Source: Pycnococcus provasolii (Eukaryota > Chlorophyta > Pseudoscourfieldiophyceae > Pseudoscourfieldiales). From it: a stretch of 64,000 nucleotides of DNA. Each line of letters opens with the position of its first letter. Within the stretch, counting starts at the first letter, position 1. Shown one piece after another: positions 20,125-29,577 of this stretch. A program made the position numbers and the translations under genes. The notes below the pieces were generated by a model. It searched no databases. It worked only from the letters and a program-made list of their open reading frames with translations, and had not been told where the DNA came from. The stretch covers positions 124,001 to 188,000 of the forward strand of contig CP150546.1 of assembly GCA_049487715.1 (NCBI GenBank), given 5' to 3'.

Positions 20125-21171
20125 ATGGCCGTGCCTCGCCCGACGCTCGCAGACCTGAAGGCGGCCATAACCGCCTTCGCACAATCCATACAGACGCGCG
20201 AACTCGCACTCGCCGCACTGGCGTTCGTCGGGTTCGTCGTCGTCGGCAGGTACCTCCTCTCGCTACTCACCTGCATCTGGCGCGCGTTCCTCTCGCCGGC
20301 GTCGCTGCCCAGCATCCGACGAAAGCACGGATCGTGGGCCGTTGTCACCGGAGCAACCGACGGAATCGGACTCGAGTACGCGATCGCGCTGCGTAAACGC
20401 GGATTCAACGTCCTGCTCGTCTCGCGCACAGAGTCCAAACTCAAGGATGCGAAGGAGAAGCTCGAGGCTCTGCCAAACACCAAGGGAAGCGTCGAGTACA
20501 TCGCCATCGACTTCGCCAAGGCCACGGACAAGGACTACGATAAGCTGAGCGCGTTCGGAGACAAGCACATGGGCGACGTCGCGCTCCTCGTGAACAACGT
20601 CGGCATGAGCTACCCGCACGCGATGTTCTTCCACGAGCTCGATGCCGAGACCATCGCGTCCCTGATCAACGTCAACGTCGTCGCCACCACGCGCGTCACG
20701 CACGCCCTGCTTCCCGCCATCATGGGACGCGCGACGGATGCCACGAAGGGTGGTGTGGTGCTCAACATCGGAAGCGGCGCCGCCACGGCGCTGCCAAGCG
20801 ACCCGCTGTACTCCGTGTACGCGGGATCCAAGGCGTACGTGCAGCAGTGGACGCGAAGCATGGCTGTCGAATACAGGGCGAAGAAGGTGACGTTCCAGCT
20901 GCAGGCGCCTCTGTACGTGGCGACGAAGATGGCGAAGATCCGTAAGGCTACATTCACCGCGCCAAGCGCCAGGACGTTTGTCGAGAGCAGCCTGGGACGC
21001 GTGGGAAATCCCCCCATCGTGACGACGCCGTACTGGGTGCACGGCGTGCTCTGGAGCATTCTGAACACCATCCCGGAGACGGCGGTGGACTACGCGCGCA
21101 TGAGCATGTGCCTTTCCATTCGCAAGCGAGCGCTGAAGAAAAAGGCGGAGAAGGAGAAGGAAAAGAAGTAG
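20125..21171 (+). CDS. KCR: very-long-chain 3-ketoacyl-CoA reductase (KCR)
   Basis: The protein has 348 residues starting at ATG 20125 (MAVPRPTLAD). An N-terminal membrane helix (~25-50, ALAALAFVGFVVVGRYLL) precedes a classical short-chain dehydrogenase fold. That fold shows the NADPH loop TGATDGIG, LLVNNVGMS, the catalytic Ser region NIGSGAATALPSDP and the YAGSK motif (Tyr and Lys of YxxxK). The order matches the KCR/HSD17B12 family, which performs the second step of microsomal fatty-acid elongation. The tail (KKKAEKEKEKK) is lysine-rich, as in ER-resident members, though not a perfect KKxx signal. Single exon. It probably supplies very-long-chain acyl groups for lipids. Confidence 0.88.
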   Translation: MAVPRPTLADLKAAITAFAQSIQTRELALAALAFVGFVVVGRYLLSLLTCIWRAFLSPASLPSIRRKHGSWAVVTGATDGIGLEYAIALRKRGFNVLLVSRTESKLKDAKEKLEALPNTKGSVEYIAIDFAKATDKDYDKLSAFGDKHMGDVALLVNNVGMSYPHAMFFHELDAETIASLINVNVVATTRVTHALLPAIMGRATDATKGGVVLNIGSGAATALPSDPLYSVYAGSKAYVQQWTRSMAVEYRAKKVTFQLQAPLYVATKMAKIRKATFTAPSARTFVESSLGRVGNPPIVTTPYWVHGVLWSILNTIPETAVDYARMSMCLSIRKRALKKKAEKEKEKK

Positions 21172-21285
21172 GAACGGGGCGTAGGTTTGTTCGGCGTCCT
21201 GAGTAAGAGAGAGTTCTATTGTGTGTGCATGTGAAACACAAGGGAAAAAACAAAAACAGGTCGATTCTGTCTAGTCTACACTGTA

Positions 21286-22296
21286 CTATGCGGATGACAC
21301 AGCGTCGCCGTCAATGTCTTCACGATCCTGCTCCTCCGCCCCATGCGATCTGATGCGCGCCTCTCGCGCATCGCGCCCATATCCCCGCGTGCTGCGAGAC
21401 TTTCGGAACTCCCGTCTTTTGGTCGTTTTCTGGAATCGCCTCTGCTTGTCCGTGAATAGCTCGTCGCGACGTCGTGCGCGCGTCTCCATGGTGCGTCCAA
21501 AGTTCGCAGGCTGGATTCCGTCGTCTCGCAGCGCGGCGTCGACGTCCGCCACCGCGGCTGCCGCAGCCGCGCGGTGGCTCGCACCCACCTTGAATGGCCC
21601 CTTCGTCCACGTCCCGGCAGCTCCAGCCGCCTGTTCGCTTCCCGCACATGCGGTGCAAAGCACGAGCCTGAGGACGTCAGATAGTCCAACGTTCCCCATG
21701 GCATCTCCGGGTGTGTACGGTCCCTGACTTGGGTGTTGCGGCTCAAGTCCCGCCCAGGCGCGTAGGCGCTTGTGTGCGTTCGCCGCCTTCCTGTTCGGTG
21801 CGGGGCACGACAGCGCCGCGAGGCTCTGCGCGTGCACGTCGTCGACCGGCTTGAGGTTTCCCTCCGTTTCGTGCTGCCTCGCAAGTTGCGCCAGCGCTCT
21901 CTTTGTTGCCGCGTACCCGCCGCGCGTCGCAAGCCAAGCGTCCAGTCCAACGCCGCTTCCGTCGATGACACCTGGCGGAACTCCCTCTCCGGCAAAGTAC
22001 CCGTGTTCGTGCGCGAGTCCCATGAGAGACGACAGGGACGTTTCGAATGCGCCAATGTGCGTTTTTAGGGGCGGCACGATGATATCATCAGCAGACGACG
22101 AGGAGGAGGAGGAGGAGGACGCCACGCAGCAGACGAGTCCTCCTGCCTGAGTCCTAACCATCCTAACCATCCCCTGAGAGACGCCGGCCCTATGAGAAAG
22201 ATGAGCAAGATGAGCCTGAAGAGCACGACAACGCCCCACAGCACTTCTGTTATGCGCACCCGCCACACGCATATGTTTCACGCGTAGACTATGCAT
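21286..22296 (-). CDS. hypothetical protein with organelle-type leader
   Basis: The open frame has 336 codons from ATG 22296. The first ~60 residues are basic and then poly-Ser (VCCVASSSSSSSSS), like a plastid or mitochondrial leader; MVRMVRTQ (residue 43) is an alternative start. The middle holds GVGLDAWLATRGGYAATKRAL and NAHKRLRAWAG. A Cys pair (LCTACAG) lies near 215. The last third is strongly basic (KQRRFQKTTKRREFRKSRS). I do not recognise the family. The basic tail could bind RNA or nucleic acid, but this is a guess. Codon bias fits the neighbouring genes, so I believe it is coding. Confidence 0.6.
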   Translation of the reverse strand: MHSLRVKHMRVAGAHNRSAVGRCRALQAHLAHLSHRAGVSQGMVRMVRTQAGGLVCCVASSSSSSSSSADDIIVPPLKTHIGAFETSLSSLMGLAHEHGYFAGEGVPPGVIDGSGVGLDAWLATRGGYAATKRALAQLARQHETEGNLKPVDDVHAQSLAALSCPAPNRKAANAHKRLRAWAGLEPQHPSQGPYTPGDAMGNVGLSDVLRLVLCTACAGSEQAAGAAGTWTKGPFKVGASHRAAAAAAVADVDAALRDDGIQPANFGRTMETRARRRDELFTDKQRRFQKTTKRREFRKSRSTRGYGRDAREARIRSHGAEEQDREDIDGDAVSSA

Positions 22297-23158
22297 AGCC
22301 TAGCCTATATGACACTCACTAGTACTACACTGCGCCGTCTTGTCTTCTTCGAAACGTGTGCTGGACAAAACCAACAACACCTAACAGGGGAATGGCATGG
22401 AATGATTCGGCGGCGTCGGAGAAGGCAGAAAGGGAGGGGGAGAACAAAAAGCAACACGGCGAAAAAGGCAAGGGGCCAAGGAGGAGGGGAAAGGGGAAAG
22501 GGGAACCCCGAATAATACCACGTAATCGATATATCCCCCGAATCAGAACCCCGAATCAGAACCCCGAATGGAATGCACCCCGAAGGAAGGAAGAGCAGGA
22601 AGGAAGGAATTCATGAATTCACGCATGAGAAGAGTCTACTTTACTGTATGGTGGGTCAGGTGGTGGTCATATGGTGATAGTGGTGGACTAACCTTATAGT
22701 AGTTGGTGATGGTGATGGTGTTATCAACCAATTAAGGTTGTGTGTGATATCAATTACTGTATCAGGCCGGCCTTCCTTCCTTCCTTCCTTCCTTCCTTGC
22801 GTCGCCTCCACTCCATGGCCATGCATGGCTCTAAAAGGTACATAAAAGAAGACCACGTCTCGTCGGCTGGCAACTGGCACCTGGCCAAATGGACTGGGCC
22901 CCAGGAGTGAGGTCATTTGGGTGCTCAAAGAGGCAAGGGGGTGCAAGCCCGAGGAGGCGAGCGATCAGCGATCAGCGATGCGACGGACCTTGGAACGATG
23001 CGATGCCGAATGACGAATGACGAGCTCTCAGGATGCGATCGATGCATGCAGCGAGTCGAAGTCGACGCTCGGGCTGTCGGCCGCCCTCGCTCCGTCTCGG
23101 CGTTCCCCTCTACCCAGCACACCAACGACAGGCACCGTAAACTTGTCAAGACGCAGCC
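22297..23158. other. intergenic interval with simple repeats
   Basis: No gene is seen. It contains short tandem words (CCCCGAATCAGAA ×2 near 22538-22567, CTTC repeats at ~22772-22799, and GCGATCA repeats near 22960). It must hold the divergent promoters of the 336-residue protein and the coiled-coil protein. Confidence 0.5.
22772..22799. repeat. (CTTC)n microsatellite
   Basis: About seven copies of the tetranucleotide CTTC, non-coding. Confidence 0.85.
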
Positions 23159-24553
23159 ATGGACTTCGGCTCCGCAACGCAGGCCCTCTCGGAGCGAACG
23201 CGCGAACTCGAGTTTCAGCTGAAGCAAAAGGATGTCGAACTCGAGGATCGTGGACGCCTCCTCTTCAAGACCAAGAACGCGATCGAGGCTCTGCAGATGG
23301 AACTCGGGCGGGCGAGGGAGGAGGAGAAGCACACGCGCGAGACGGTGCAGCGCGCTTACGACGAGCAAACGTCCAAGCTCTCGCAGCTCGAGGCGCAGCT
23401 GCAGAACTGCGAGTTCGACCTCGGGCAGAAGAACAAGCAGGTGCTCGAGATGCAGCGGAACAACTCCGCGCTCGAGGGACGCATCACGCAGCTCCTCGGA
23501 GAGCTCGACAGGGCGCGTGTAAGCCGGGAAGACGTCGAGCGCACTCTCGCGGAGCGCACGAGCGAGGACCTCGAGAAGGCGGCGCAGATTGTCGCCTTGC
23601 AAAAGGCTCTGCAGCAGAGCAGCCTCGACCTCGAGGCGGAGAGCAACAAGGTGGACCGCTGCAAGCGCGCGCTCGACGAGAAGGATGCGCTCATCAAGGA
23701 GTTTGTCGAAGCGAGCCGACGCCTGGAGCACGAGCGTGCGAGCCTCGAGAACGACATGGAGAAGTTGAAGCAGAAGGCTGCCGTTGACGCGGATTCGGCA
23801 ACGCACCGCGAAAAGCAGCTGCAGATGCGACTGATGGACATGGAGGAGGAAATTAAGAAGGTGATTCAGCGCGCGCGGGCGTCGGAGAACTCTTTGAAGA
23901 AGGACGTCGAGCGTCGCGTCGAGCAGATCACGGAGCGACTTCGCGACATGGCGGACAAGGAGACGGTGCGCGAGGGCAAGCTGCGCGAGCTCACGGTGCA
24001 GCTCAACACCGCGAAGGACAACGCCGACGCAGAGGCAAACCGCCGGCTCGACGTCGAGCGAACGCTGGCGGAGGCGAGCAGCCTGTTCAAGCGCGAGCTC
24101 TTTGCAAAGAACGAGGAGTTGCGCGAGCTGCAGAAAGAGGTGGCGCTGCTGCGCGAATACCAGCGCGAGAACGTCGAGCACATGGCGAGGGACATCCACG
24201 ACGTCAAGGCGCTCGTTTCCGCCCCTCAGGACCTGCGCGTACGCTCGCCGCTGGCGTCCAACGCTCTCGCAGACTATGTGAGCGAGAACCCAGCCACATC
24301 CGTCAACGACGTTGAGCGCGAGCTGCGCGCAATCCGCACGGCGCGCGAAAGCTACCAGACGGCGATGCTGAGCGCCGAGGAGGAGAAGAAGGGACTTTTG
24401 GCGCAGATCTCCTCCAGGTTGGATCGCAACTCTCTGTTGAGTCGCGATGACGACCGCAGTCACGGACGTGCGCTCGAGCAATGGCACTCGGAGCTGACGA
24501 ACCGACTCGGCAAGGCAACGGAGAGCCTCGAGAACATTAGTCGTGACCTGTGA
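23159..24553 (+). CDS. coiled-coil protein
   Basis: The protein has 464 residues from ATG 23159 (GCAGCCATGGAC, good context). Residues ~5-360 are almost continuous heptad-repeat coiled coil rich in Glu, Lys, Arg, Leu and Gln (QLEAQLQNCEFDLGQKNKQ is typical). A short non-coil segment around 365-395 (APQDLRVRSPLASNALADY) and a final helical stretch follow. There is no catalytic domain, membrane segment or signal peptide. Such proteins usually act as cytoskeletal, centrosomal, flagellar or Golgi scaffolds, and composition alone cannot choose between them. Single exon. Confidence 0.75.
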   Translation: MDFGSATQALSERTRELEFQLKQKDVELEDRGRLLFKTKNAIEALQMELGRAREEEKHTRETVQRAYDEQTSKLSQLEAQLQNCEFDLGQKNKQVLEMQRNNSALEGRITQLLGELDRARVSREDVERTLAERTSEDLEKAAQIVALQKALQQSSLDLEAESNKVDRCKRALDEKDALIKEFVEASRRLEHERASLENDMEKLKQKAAVDADSATHREKQLQMRLMDMEEEIKKVIQRARASENSLKKDVERRVEQITERLRDMADKETVREGKLRELTVQLNTAKDNADAEANRRLDVERTLAEASSLFKRELFAKNEELRELQKEVALLREYQRENVEHMARDIHDVKALVSAPQDLRVRSPLASNALADYVSENPATSVNDVERELRAIRTARESYQTAMLSAEEEKKGLLAQISSRLDRNSLLSRDDDRSHGRALEQWHSELTNRLGKATESLENISRDL

Positions 24554-24884
24554 GGTGTTGTGTCTAATGTGCAGCGCGCGCGGTGAATAGTGGTGAGTGG
24601 TGGCAAATATTGATTTGATGATTAAAAATGGTGATGCTTGTAACGACGTCACTCTTCTCAACGTCAACCACCCACCATAGAACCATAGACTACCATAGCC
24701 CGCCATACCGCTGCCGTCACGAAAAGGGGAGGCGCCGACCAACCCTAGCCCTAACCCTAGCCCTGAGGGGCGCCGCTAAAAAAGAGCCGAGTGGGGAATC
24801 ATGGAGGGCGTGTGAATGGACGACCAAAGTTCGACGAAGTAATTCAACTCCACGACTGAACGGGCAATGTTTTCTTTGTAACAC
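24554..24884. other. spacer between two convergent genes
   Basis: The spacer holds the 3' UTRs of the coiled-coil and MUB genes. A degenerate telomere-like run (AACCCTAGCCCTAACCCTAG, 24741-24760) sits here. This is the one array in the window not upstream of a start codon. Confidence 0.5.
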
Positions 24885-25262
24885 TCACATAATCGTGCAC
24901 TTTGCGCATGGGTTTGTCACCTTCTCCGCGTCACCCGCCGCGCCCGCTGCTGCAGACGGTGGAGGGCTGGATATGAGAAGGTGCATGGTAACGACCGTTT
25001 CGCTGTCGGGAGGTGAGCCCATGGGCCCTCGCAGTTGTTCGAGCGTCGCTGCGTTGTCGAGAAACTTTCCAGCGAGGATTAGCCTCATTTCCGTCGTCGC
25101 GCTCGGCGTTTGGCTCGATGCCGCGCCTGGACTTCTTCCCCAGTTAGTGAGCAGGCTTTCCTTCAGCGCTCCCACGGTCGTCGACGCTTCGTACAGGTTC
25201 GGGCCAACGTCCACGCCGTCGACGAGGCGAAAGCGTATGCTGAACGAAGCCGGGCCCGCCAT
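24885..25262 (-). CDS. MUB: membrane-anchored ubiquitin-fold protein (MUB/UBL3)
   Basis: The protein has 125 residues from ATG 25262 (MAGPASFSIRFRLVDGVDVG). It has a single ubiquitin-like domain with VGALKESLLTNW and LILAGKFLDNAATL, followed by the C-terminus PCAKCTIM. The last four residues (CTIM) form a CaaX box favouring farnesylation, and the extra Cys just upstream could be palmitoylated. This is the plant MUB/animal UBL3 design. It has no diglycine end, so it is not conjugated to targets. MUBs bind E2 enzymes at the plasma membrane. Length and ends match the family closely. Adjacent to a Sec14 protein that also ends in a CaaX box. Confidence 0.9.
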   Translation of the reverse strand: MAGPASFSIRFRLVDGVDVGPNLYEASTTVGALKESLLTNWGRSPGAASSQTPSATTEMRLILAGKFLDNAATLEQLRGPMGSPPDSETVVTMHLLISSPPPSAAAGAAGDAEKVTNPCAKCTIM

Positions 25263-26060
25263 CACCACAGCGCACCGCCAGAGTCACGACGTGGAGTACG
25301 CACTCACGCACTCACGCCCACCACGTGATGAGCAAAAGTGATGAGCGGCAGCACCTGCTCGTCAGGTGCAGGTGTGCAGAGCCGGTCGTGCGTCGTGACA
25401 CACACAGGCGCAGAAGCACAACACACCGACCGAGACGATGACCCCAGAGTGTGACCCCACCACCAGATAAAAAGGACCAGAACGCACGAAAAAAGAAAGG
25501 AGAGAGGGCAGGCAGCCACGAAGCAGCCACTGATATATCAGCAGATGAACAAGTCCCAAAATGACAAATACGACGGGTAGGTTTAGGGGTAAAAGGGGAA
25601 GGAACGTGCGGAAGCCAAAATGGAGTTTAGTTTTAGTGGACCTGTTTAGTGGTACCCGGTAGGATTTCAGTTTCGTGTTCTTCGGATTCGCCAAACCCAA
25701 AGCGGTTCCGGGGATCCGGATCCTGCCTCTCTCTCGCTCCAGCAGACCTCTCAGGGAGGTTGGCGACGCGGTTGCAAGAGCTAAGTTTAGTACCCGGTAG
25801 TACTATCCAGCACTGCAAGCACGTTGCAAGCATGGTACGGTATTCACATCAAGACATCTAAGGTACTGTAGTACAACGAGGACATGCCAGTACCGCAGTA
25901 CGTATTGTAAGGGTGGTCAACTTTACTCCTGCTTTTCGGGCAACGGGGCACAAACCGCTCCTAAGAAGTTATGTATCTTACCGTGACTTTTTTTTGTGTT
26001 GTTAGTAACGCACACGTGCTTGCCTACGAATAGTGGTGGTAGGTGCACATCACACGCAGA

Positions 26061-26061
26061 A

Positions 26062-26091
<30 letters not shown>
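26061..26091. repeat. (GT)n microsatellite
   Basis: About 14 GT units, non-coding, downstream of the Sec14 gene. Confidence 0.9.
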
Positions 26092-26092
<1 letters not shown>

Positions 26093-26124
26093 AATAAAAT
26101 AACATACATAAATCCTTATTGCTT

Positions 26125-26170
26125 AGTTGGACAAAGTAAAGTACGTTCAATTACTGAATGAGGGATCTCA
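26125..26170 (-). repeat. shared 3' element, copy C (after the Sec14 gene)
   Basis: On the minus strand the element starts TGAGATCCCTCATTCAGTAA 13 bases after the Sec14 stop codon, and continues to a GTACTTTACTTTGTCCAAC block. The same blocks follow the pseudouridine-synthase and TMEM209 stop codons. This copy lacks the ATTCACACCATTCAC part seen in the other two. Confidence 0.75.
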
Positions 26171-26182
26171 GGTCATATCTAT

Positions 26183-27782
26183 CTACATGATTGCGCACGC
26201 GCAGCCTTGCGTCTCAGCGGGGCCACCGCGGCTCGGGCTCTTCTCCACGCCTTTCAGATCTTCGAGAATCGCGTCCGTGTCCGCAAGCGCAACCGATACC
26301 TCGGGGCTCAGCTCGCTCAGGTCAACCTCCTCATCCTCGTCCTCCTCGTCGATGTCGTCAACGTCCTCCACATCCCCCGCCTTCTCTTCCTCGTCCTCCT
26401 CGCCCGTGCCCGCATCAAGGCTCAGCCGACGAGCCTCGTCGCGCTTATGCCCCAACGCGCGCGCCTGGATCTCCTCGTCCATCTTAATCATGCTCGGCGT
26501 CGGAATCTGACGAGGCTCGCCCATTATGCCAAGGCGAGGAATGACCGCGTTGTCGAACAGCTTCATCGCACGCAGCTTTTCAGCGCACTTCTTGCCGTCG
26601 CCGGTGATGACGTTTATCTTCGCACGTGTCTTCGGGTCAATGAAAGGCCCCACGGCCGCCATGACCGTGGACATCACCCAGCCAGCGTTCACGATGAAGA
26701 CGCCGCCGTTCGTCTCAGGGTAGTTGTCCTGGTCAATCTTCATCTGTGCCTTGAAGATGCGCAGAAACGTGGACGTCATCTTGCTCAACGAGATACCCTC
26801 CACGTCGAGGATGTTTAGGAACGTCTCCACAACCTTTCCCTGCTCTTCCGACGCCTTGGCCAGCAGGCACCTGTTCGCGTACTCCATCTCCTGCATGTGG
26901 TAGTGCAGGTACTGCTCGTCCGTCACGCCTAGCCGCTCAAGCGCCTCCGTGTCAAGCTCGCCAAGGTGCTGCACGTAGATTGGCTGCGAACGGTAGCTAT
27001 ATCCACAGTAGCCCGCGGGCATGTGCGCGCGGATGGAGTTGACAACATCCACCGGCAGCGGGTTGGACAAAATGTCGTTCACGCCTTGCTCCTTGCGCCA
27101 GGTTACGGTGTTGCTGAGCATCTCGTACGCTTTCTCTAAGTTCAGCTTTCGCGCGCGGAGGAACCGCATGAGAGTCGCGTCACGATCGTCAGCTGTGCAC
27201 ATTTCCGGCGGAACGTCGAGACCTTTACTCTCAATCATCGCCTTGAACTCCACGAGCTTCTTCTCCTCCTCCTCCGTTCCCTTCGTGCGCTGCTTCTCGC
27301 TGTGTTGTTTTTGTGTGCGCGTGTTTGTGTGTGTGCGTGTATCCAGTTCATGTATTGTGAGCTACGAGCTGCGAAATGTATTGGTGAGCTTTAAAGCAGG
27401 TTTTGCGAGTGGCTTGCGCCTTGTCGTACCGTTTTCGCTCTCGTGCGCTCGCCCGCCTCTCTCTAATGTTCTTGAGTCCCTGCGAGATCTTTGCACCCGC
27501 CTTCTGCTTCATCGTTCCAAACCTGTCTCTCATGCGAGCCATGCGTTCCTTCGCTGCGTCCCTTCGCCTCTCGAACGACGCCTTCATGCGCGCCACGGCA
27601 CCCTTTCGGTTTCGTGCCTGCGCCTTGGACTCACCATTTGCACCGTCTTCGCTCGTCGCCGTGGTGTCTCTCGACGTCCTTCTCTGCCTTAGTCGCGGCG
27701 CGCACCTCACGTTCGTCGTTTCCTCCATCTCTTCCGCCTCCGAGTCCGTTCTATCAGTCATCGATGGTGACGTTGCGCTCAT
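26183..27782 (-). CDS. Sec14/CRAL-TRIO lipid-transfer protein with CaaX end (two exons)
   Basis: Exon 1 is 27782-27430, the intron 27429-27300 (130 bp, AAACG^GTACGA to ACACAG^CGAG) and exon 2 27299-26183. The phase-2 join reads RERKR|EKQRTKGTEEEKK. The 489-residue product starts MSATSPSMTDRTD. Residues 1-~135 are highly basic and helical. A CRAL-TRIO-N bundle (LMRFLRARKLNLEKAYEML) and a Sec14 lipid pocket follow (YVQHLGELD, FLNILDVEGISLSK, FIVNAGWVMSTV). Next come an acidic stretch (EEDEEEKAG...) and the end GCACAIM. CAIM is a farnesyl-type CaaX box, so the protein is probably membrane-tethered, moving or presenting phosphoinositides. The intron contains CA-rich sequence. Without splicing, exon 2 has no ATG before MIESK. 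Confidence 0.82.
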
Positions 27783-27849
27783 TGATTGGTGTTGCCAATG
27801 AATCGCCAATAATCGAGAATTCGATTCCTTCCACACGCACACACGCACG

Positions 27850-27891
<42 letters not shown>

Positions 27892-28587
27892 TCAGTTCCC
27901 CTGGGGCTGATCTGATCGCCCGGGCACGACGAAACGAGCGAGCACGAGCACTACGAGCACTAGAGTGGTAGGTACTATATACGATAACCTTAAGCAATAA
28001 GGATGCCACGAACAAGGGTTAAGATGTTAAGATGAAGAGGCGATGAATCTTCTTTCGATTCAAGAAGACACACACACACACACACACACAAACTCCCGCG
28101 AAAGAGAACGATGACCACAAGGGGGCCGGCCGGATGACAGGCACGAACCTCCTCCCGAACCTGGGAGAGGAGAGGGGAAGGTACGGTAGGAAGGATGGTA
28201 GTGGGAAAGGAATCCGAGAGCAGAGAGCGAGGAAGAAGACGAAGACGAAGAAGGCAAGTGAAGAAGAAGGCCACCACCGTACCACAGAGCACGGTGACTG
28301 TGGCACGGACGACTGGCCTTGCACCCCACCTACTGACCTAGGGGGAGTCCGGTGAGGGCGATCACGAGAAGCATCACGTGCTCGAACTCCCCAAAGGAAA
28401 ATAAACATGCTCGGGTTAGGGTTTGGGGTTAGGGTTAGGGTTAGGGTTAGGGTTAACGCTTTAGGGTTTCGGGGTTTGTTGTTCGGGTTTTGGGAATCCC
28501 CCCCCCCCTCCCGCCTTACCCTTATCTGCTTTGCTTTGCTGTATCTTTGTGGTTTGTTAGCCTTCGTCGTGATTCCCAAAAAAACAT
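27783..28587. other. spacer with CA repeats and a telomere-like array
   Basis: Divergent promoter region between the Sec14 and FKBP genes. CA repeats lie at 27859-27888 and 28070-28091, and a TTAGGG array at 28413-28474. Frames through the CA repeats are artefacts. Confidence 0.5.
28413..28474 (+). promoter_or_regulatory. TTAGGG array upstream of the FKBP gene
   Basis: Five or six imperfect TTAGGG units (some TTTGGGG or TTTAGGG variants) end 114 bp before the FKBP start codon. They are too short and too internal to be a chromosome end. Position relative to the gene matches other arrays in the window. Confidence 0.6.
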
Positions 28588-29469
28588 ATGTCCACCCGTG
28601 CTGCTGGTATGGGTAGTGCTATGCGCGCTCGAGCGACACATCCACGAGGCTTGCTGCTCGCCAACAACTCACCGCGTGCCCTCAAGGCGATTCGCACGCC
28701 GCCCTCTTGTGCCGCCAACTGTGGGGGTCTTCCCCGGTGGGCGAACACAAAAAGACTCGCAACCAAAACGCGCGCGTCAGGGGAAGGCTCTGCGGCCAAC
28801 GAAGACGATGACGAGCCGTCCCTCGAGCAGCTCGTCTTGGAGCAGCAGCAGCAAAAAACACAAAAGAAAACCGCAAGAAGGAAAGCAGATAGCACGGACG
28901 CCATCGCGACGTTCCTCACCAGACGATTTGGAATCGCGGGAGGAATCGCGTGGCTCGGCGTACTCACGTTCGGCGTCGTTTCTGAACAACTCAAGACGCG
29001 ACGCGAGAATTTTCTCGAGAAGACGGGAACCGTCGACGTGAGTGACGCGGAGGAGGTTGCCTTGGACAGCGGCGTCAAGTACAAGGACCTGCGCCTTGGT
29101 GGAGGTGTTGGAAACGCAGGACAGCCGAGATACCCCGAACGCGGCGACATCATTAGCGGCAAGGTGTCCGTGTGGCTCGCCGACGGTGCTGGCTCAGGGA
29201 CGGATGCGAAGGGGACGTTCGTCGATGACAACAGTGGCAAACTCGTCGCCTTCCTCTTCGCACGACGTCCTCTGAGAGGGGCGTTGACAGAGGGTCTCGA
29301 GGCTGCCGTCGCGTCTATGCGCGCCGGCGGGCGGCGGCGTGTCTTCGTGCCCGCAAGCCTCGCCTTTGGCAACAACGGTGCCGCGTTCCCGAGCGGTGGC
29401 ATCGTACCTGGCGGTGCGGACGTCGTCTACGAAATTGAGGTGGAGCGCATCAGCGTTCCACCGAGCTGA
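28588..29469 (+). CDS. FKBP-type peptidyl-prolyl isomerase, plastid type
   Basis: The protein has 293 residues from ATG 28588. The first ~65 residues are a basic plastid-type leader. A linker rich in Gln/Lys and a hydrophobic segment (GIAGGIAWLGVLTFGVV, ~115-131) come next. An FKBP domain (~155-290) has DSGVKYKDLRLGGG, GDIISGKVSVWLAD, GLEAAVASMRAGGRRRV and GAAFPSGGIVPGGADVVYE. The layout resembles plant thylakoid FKBPs of the FKBP17 group, which assist folding or assembly of photosynthetic proteins. Some catalytic aromatic residues of FKBP12 are replaced, so isomerase activity may be weak; that is common in this group. Single exon. Confidence 0.82.
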   Translation: MSTRAAGMGSAMRARATHPRGLLLANNSPRALKAIRTPPSCAANCGGLPRWANTKRLATKTRASGEGSAANEDDDEPSLEQLVLEQQQQKTQKKTARRKADSTDAIATFLTRRFGIAGGIAWLGVLTFGVVSEQLKTRRENFLEKTGTVDVSDAEEVALDSGVKYKDLRLGGGVGNAGQPRYPERGDIISGKVSVWLADGAGSGTDAKGTFVDDNSGKLVAFLFARRPLRGALTEGLEAAVASMRAGGRRRVFVPASLAFGNNGAAFPSGGIVPGGADVVYEIEVERISVPPS

Positions 29470-29577
29470 GATCTTTATGAAAAGTTTTGTTTCTTTAATA
29501 ATAACCATCCCAACTGTCTGAGCAGCTCATAAAGTATCGGTGCCCCACAGCCCCTTCGTGTGCTCCATGCACAACCT

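Larger units (their letters stand above)
25263..26182. other. 0.9-kb spacer, MUB promoter and Sec14 3' region
   Basis: No gene is supported. It contains a repeated word (GTACCCGGTAG at ~25651 and ~25790), a (GT)n tract and one copy of the 3' element shared with two other genes. Confidence 0.5.

Noticed and set aside
22925-24742. 605-codon minus-strand frame opposite the coiled-coil gene
   Set aside because: Shadow frame caused by GC-rich codon bias. The plus strand has the Kozak ATG and clear heptads, the minus frame has no domain.
27784-28015. Open frames rich in Cys/Val or Thr/His through CA repeats
   Set aside because: Products of microsatellite DNA with no domain and no plausible start.
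28413-28474. Telomere-like arrays as a real chromosome end
   Set aside because: They are short, degenerate, occur in both orientations and lie between intact genes.
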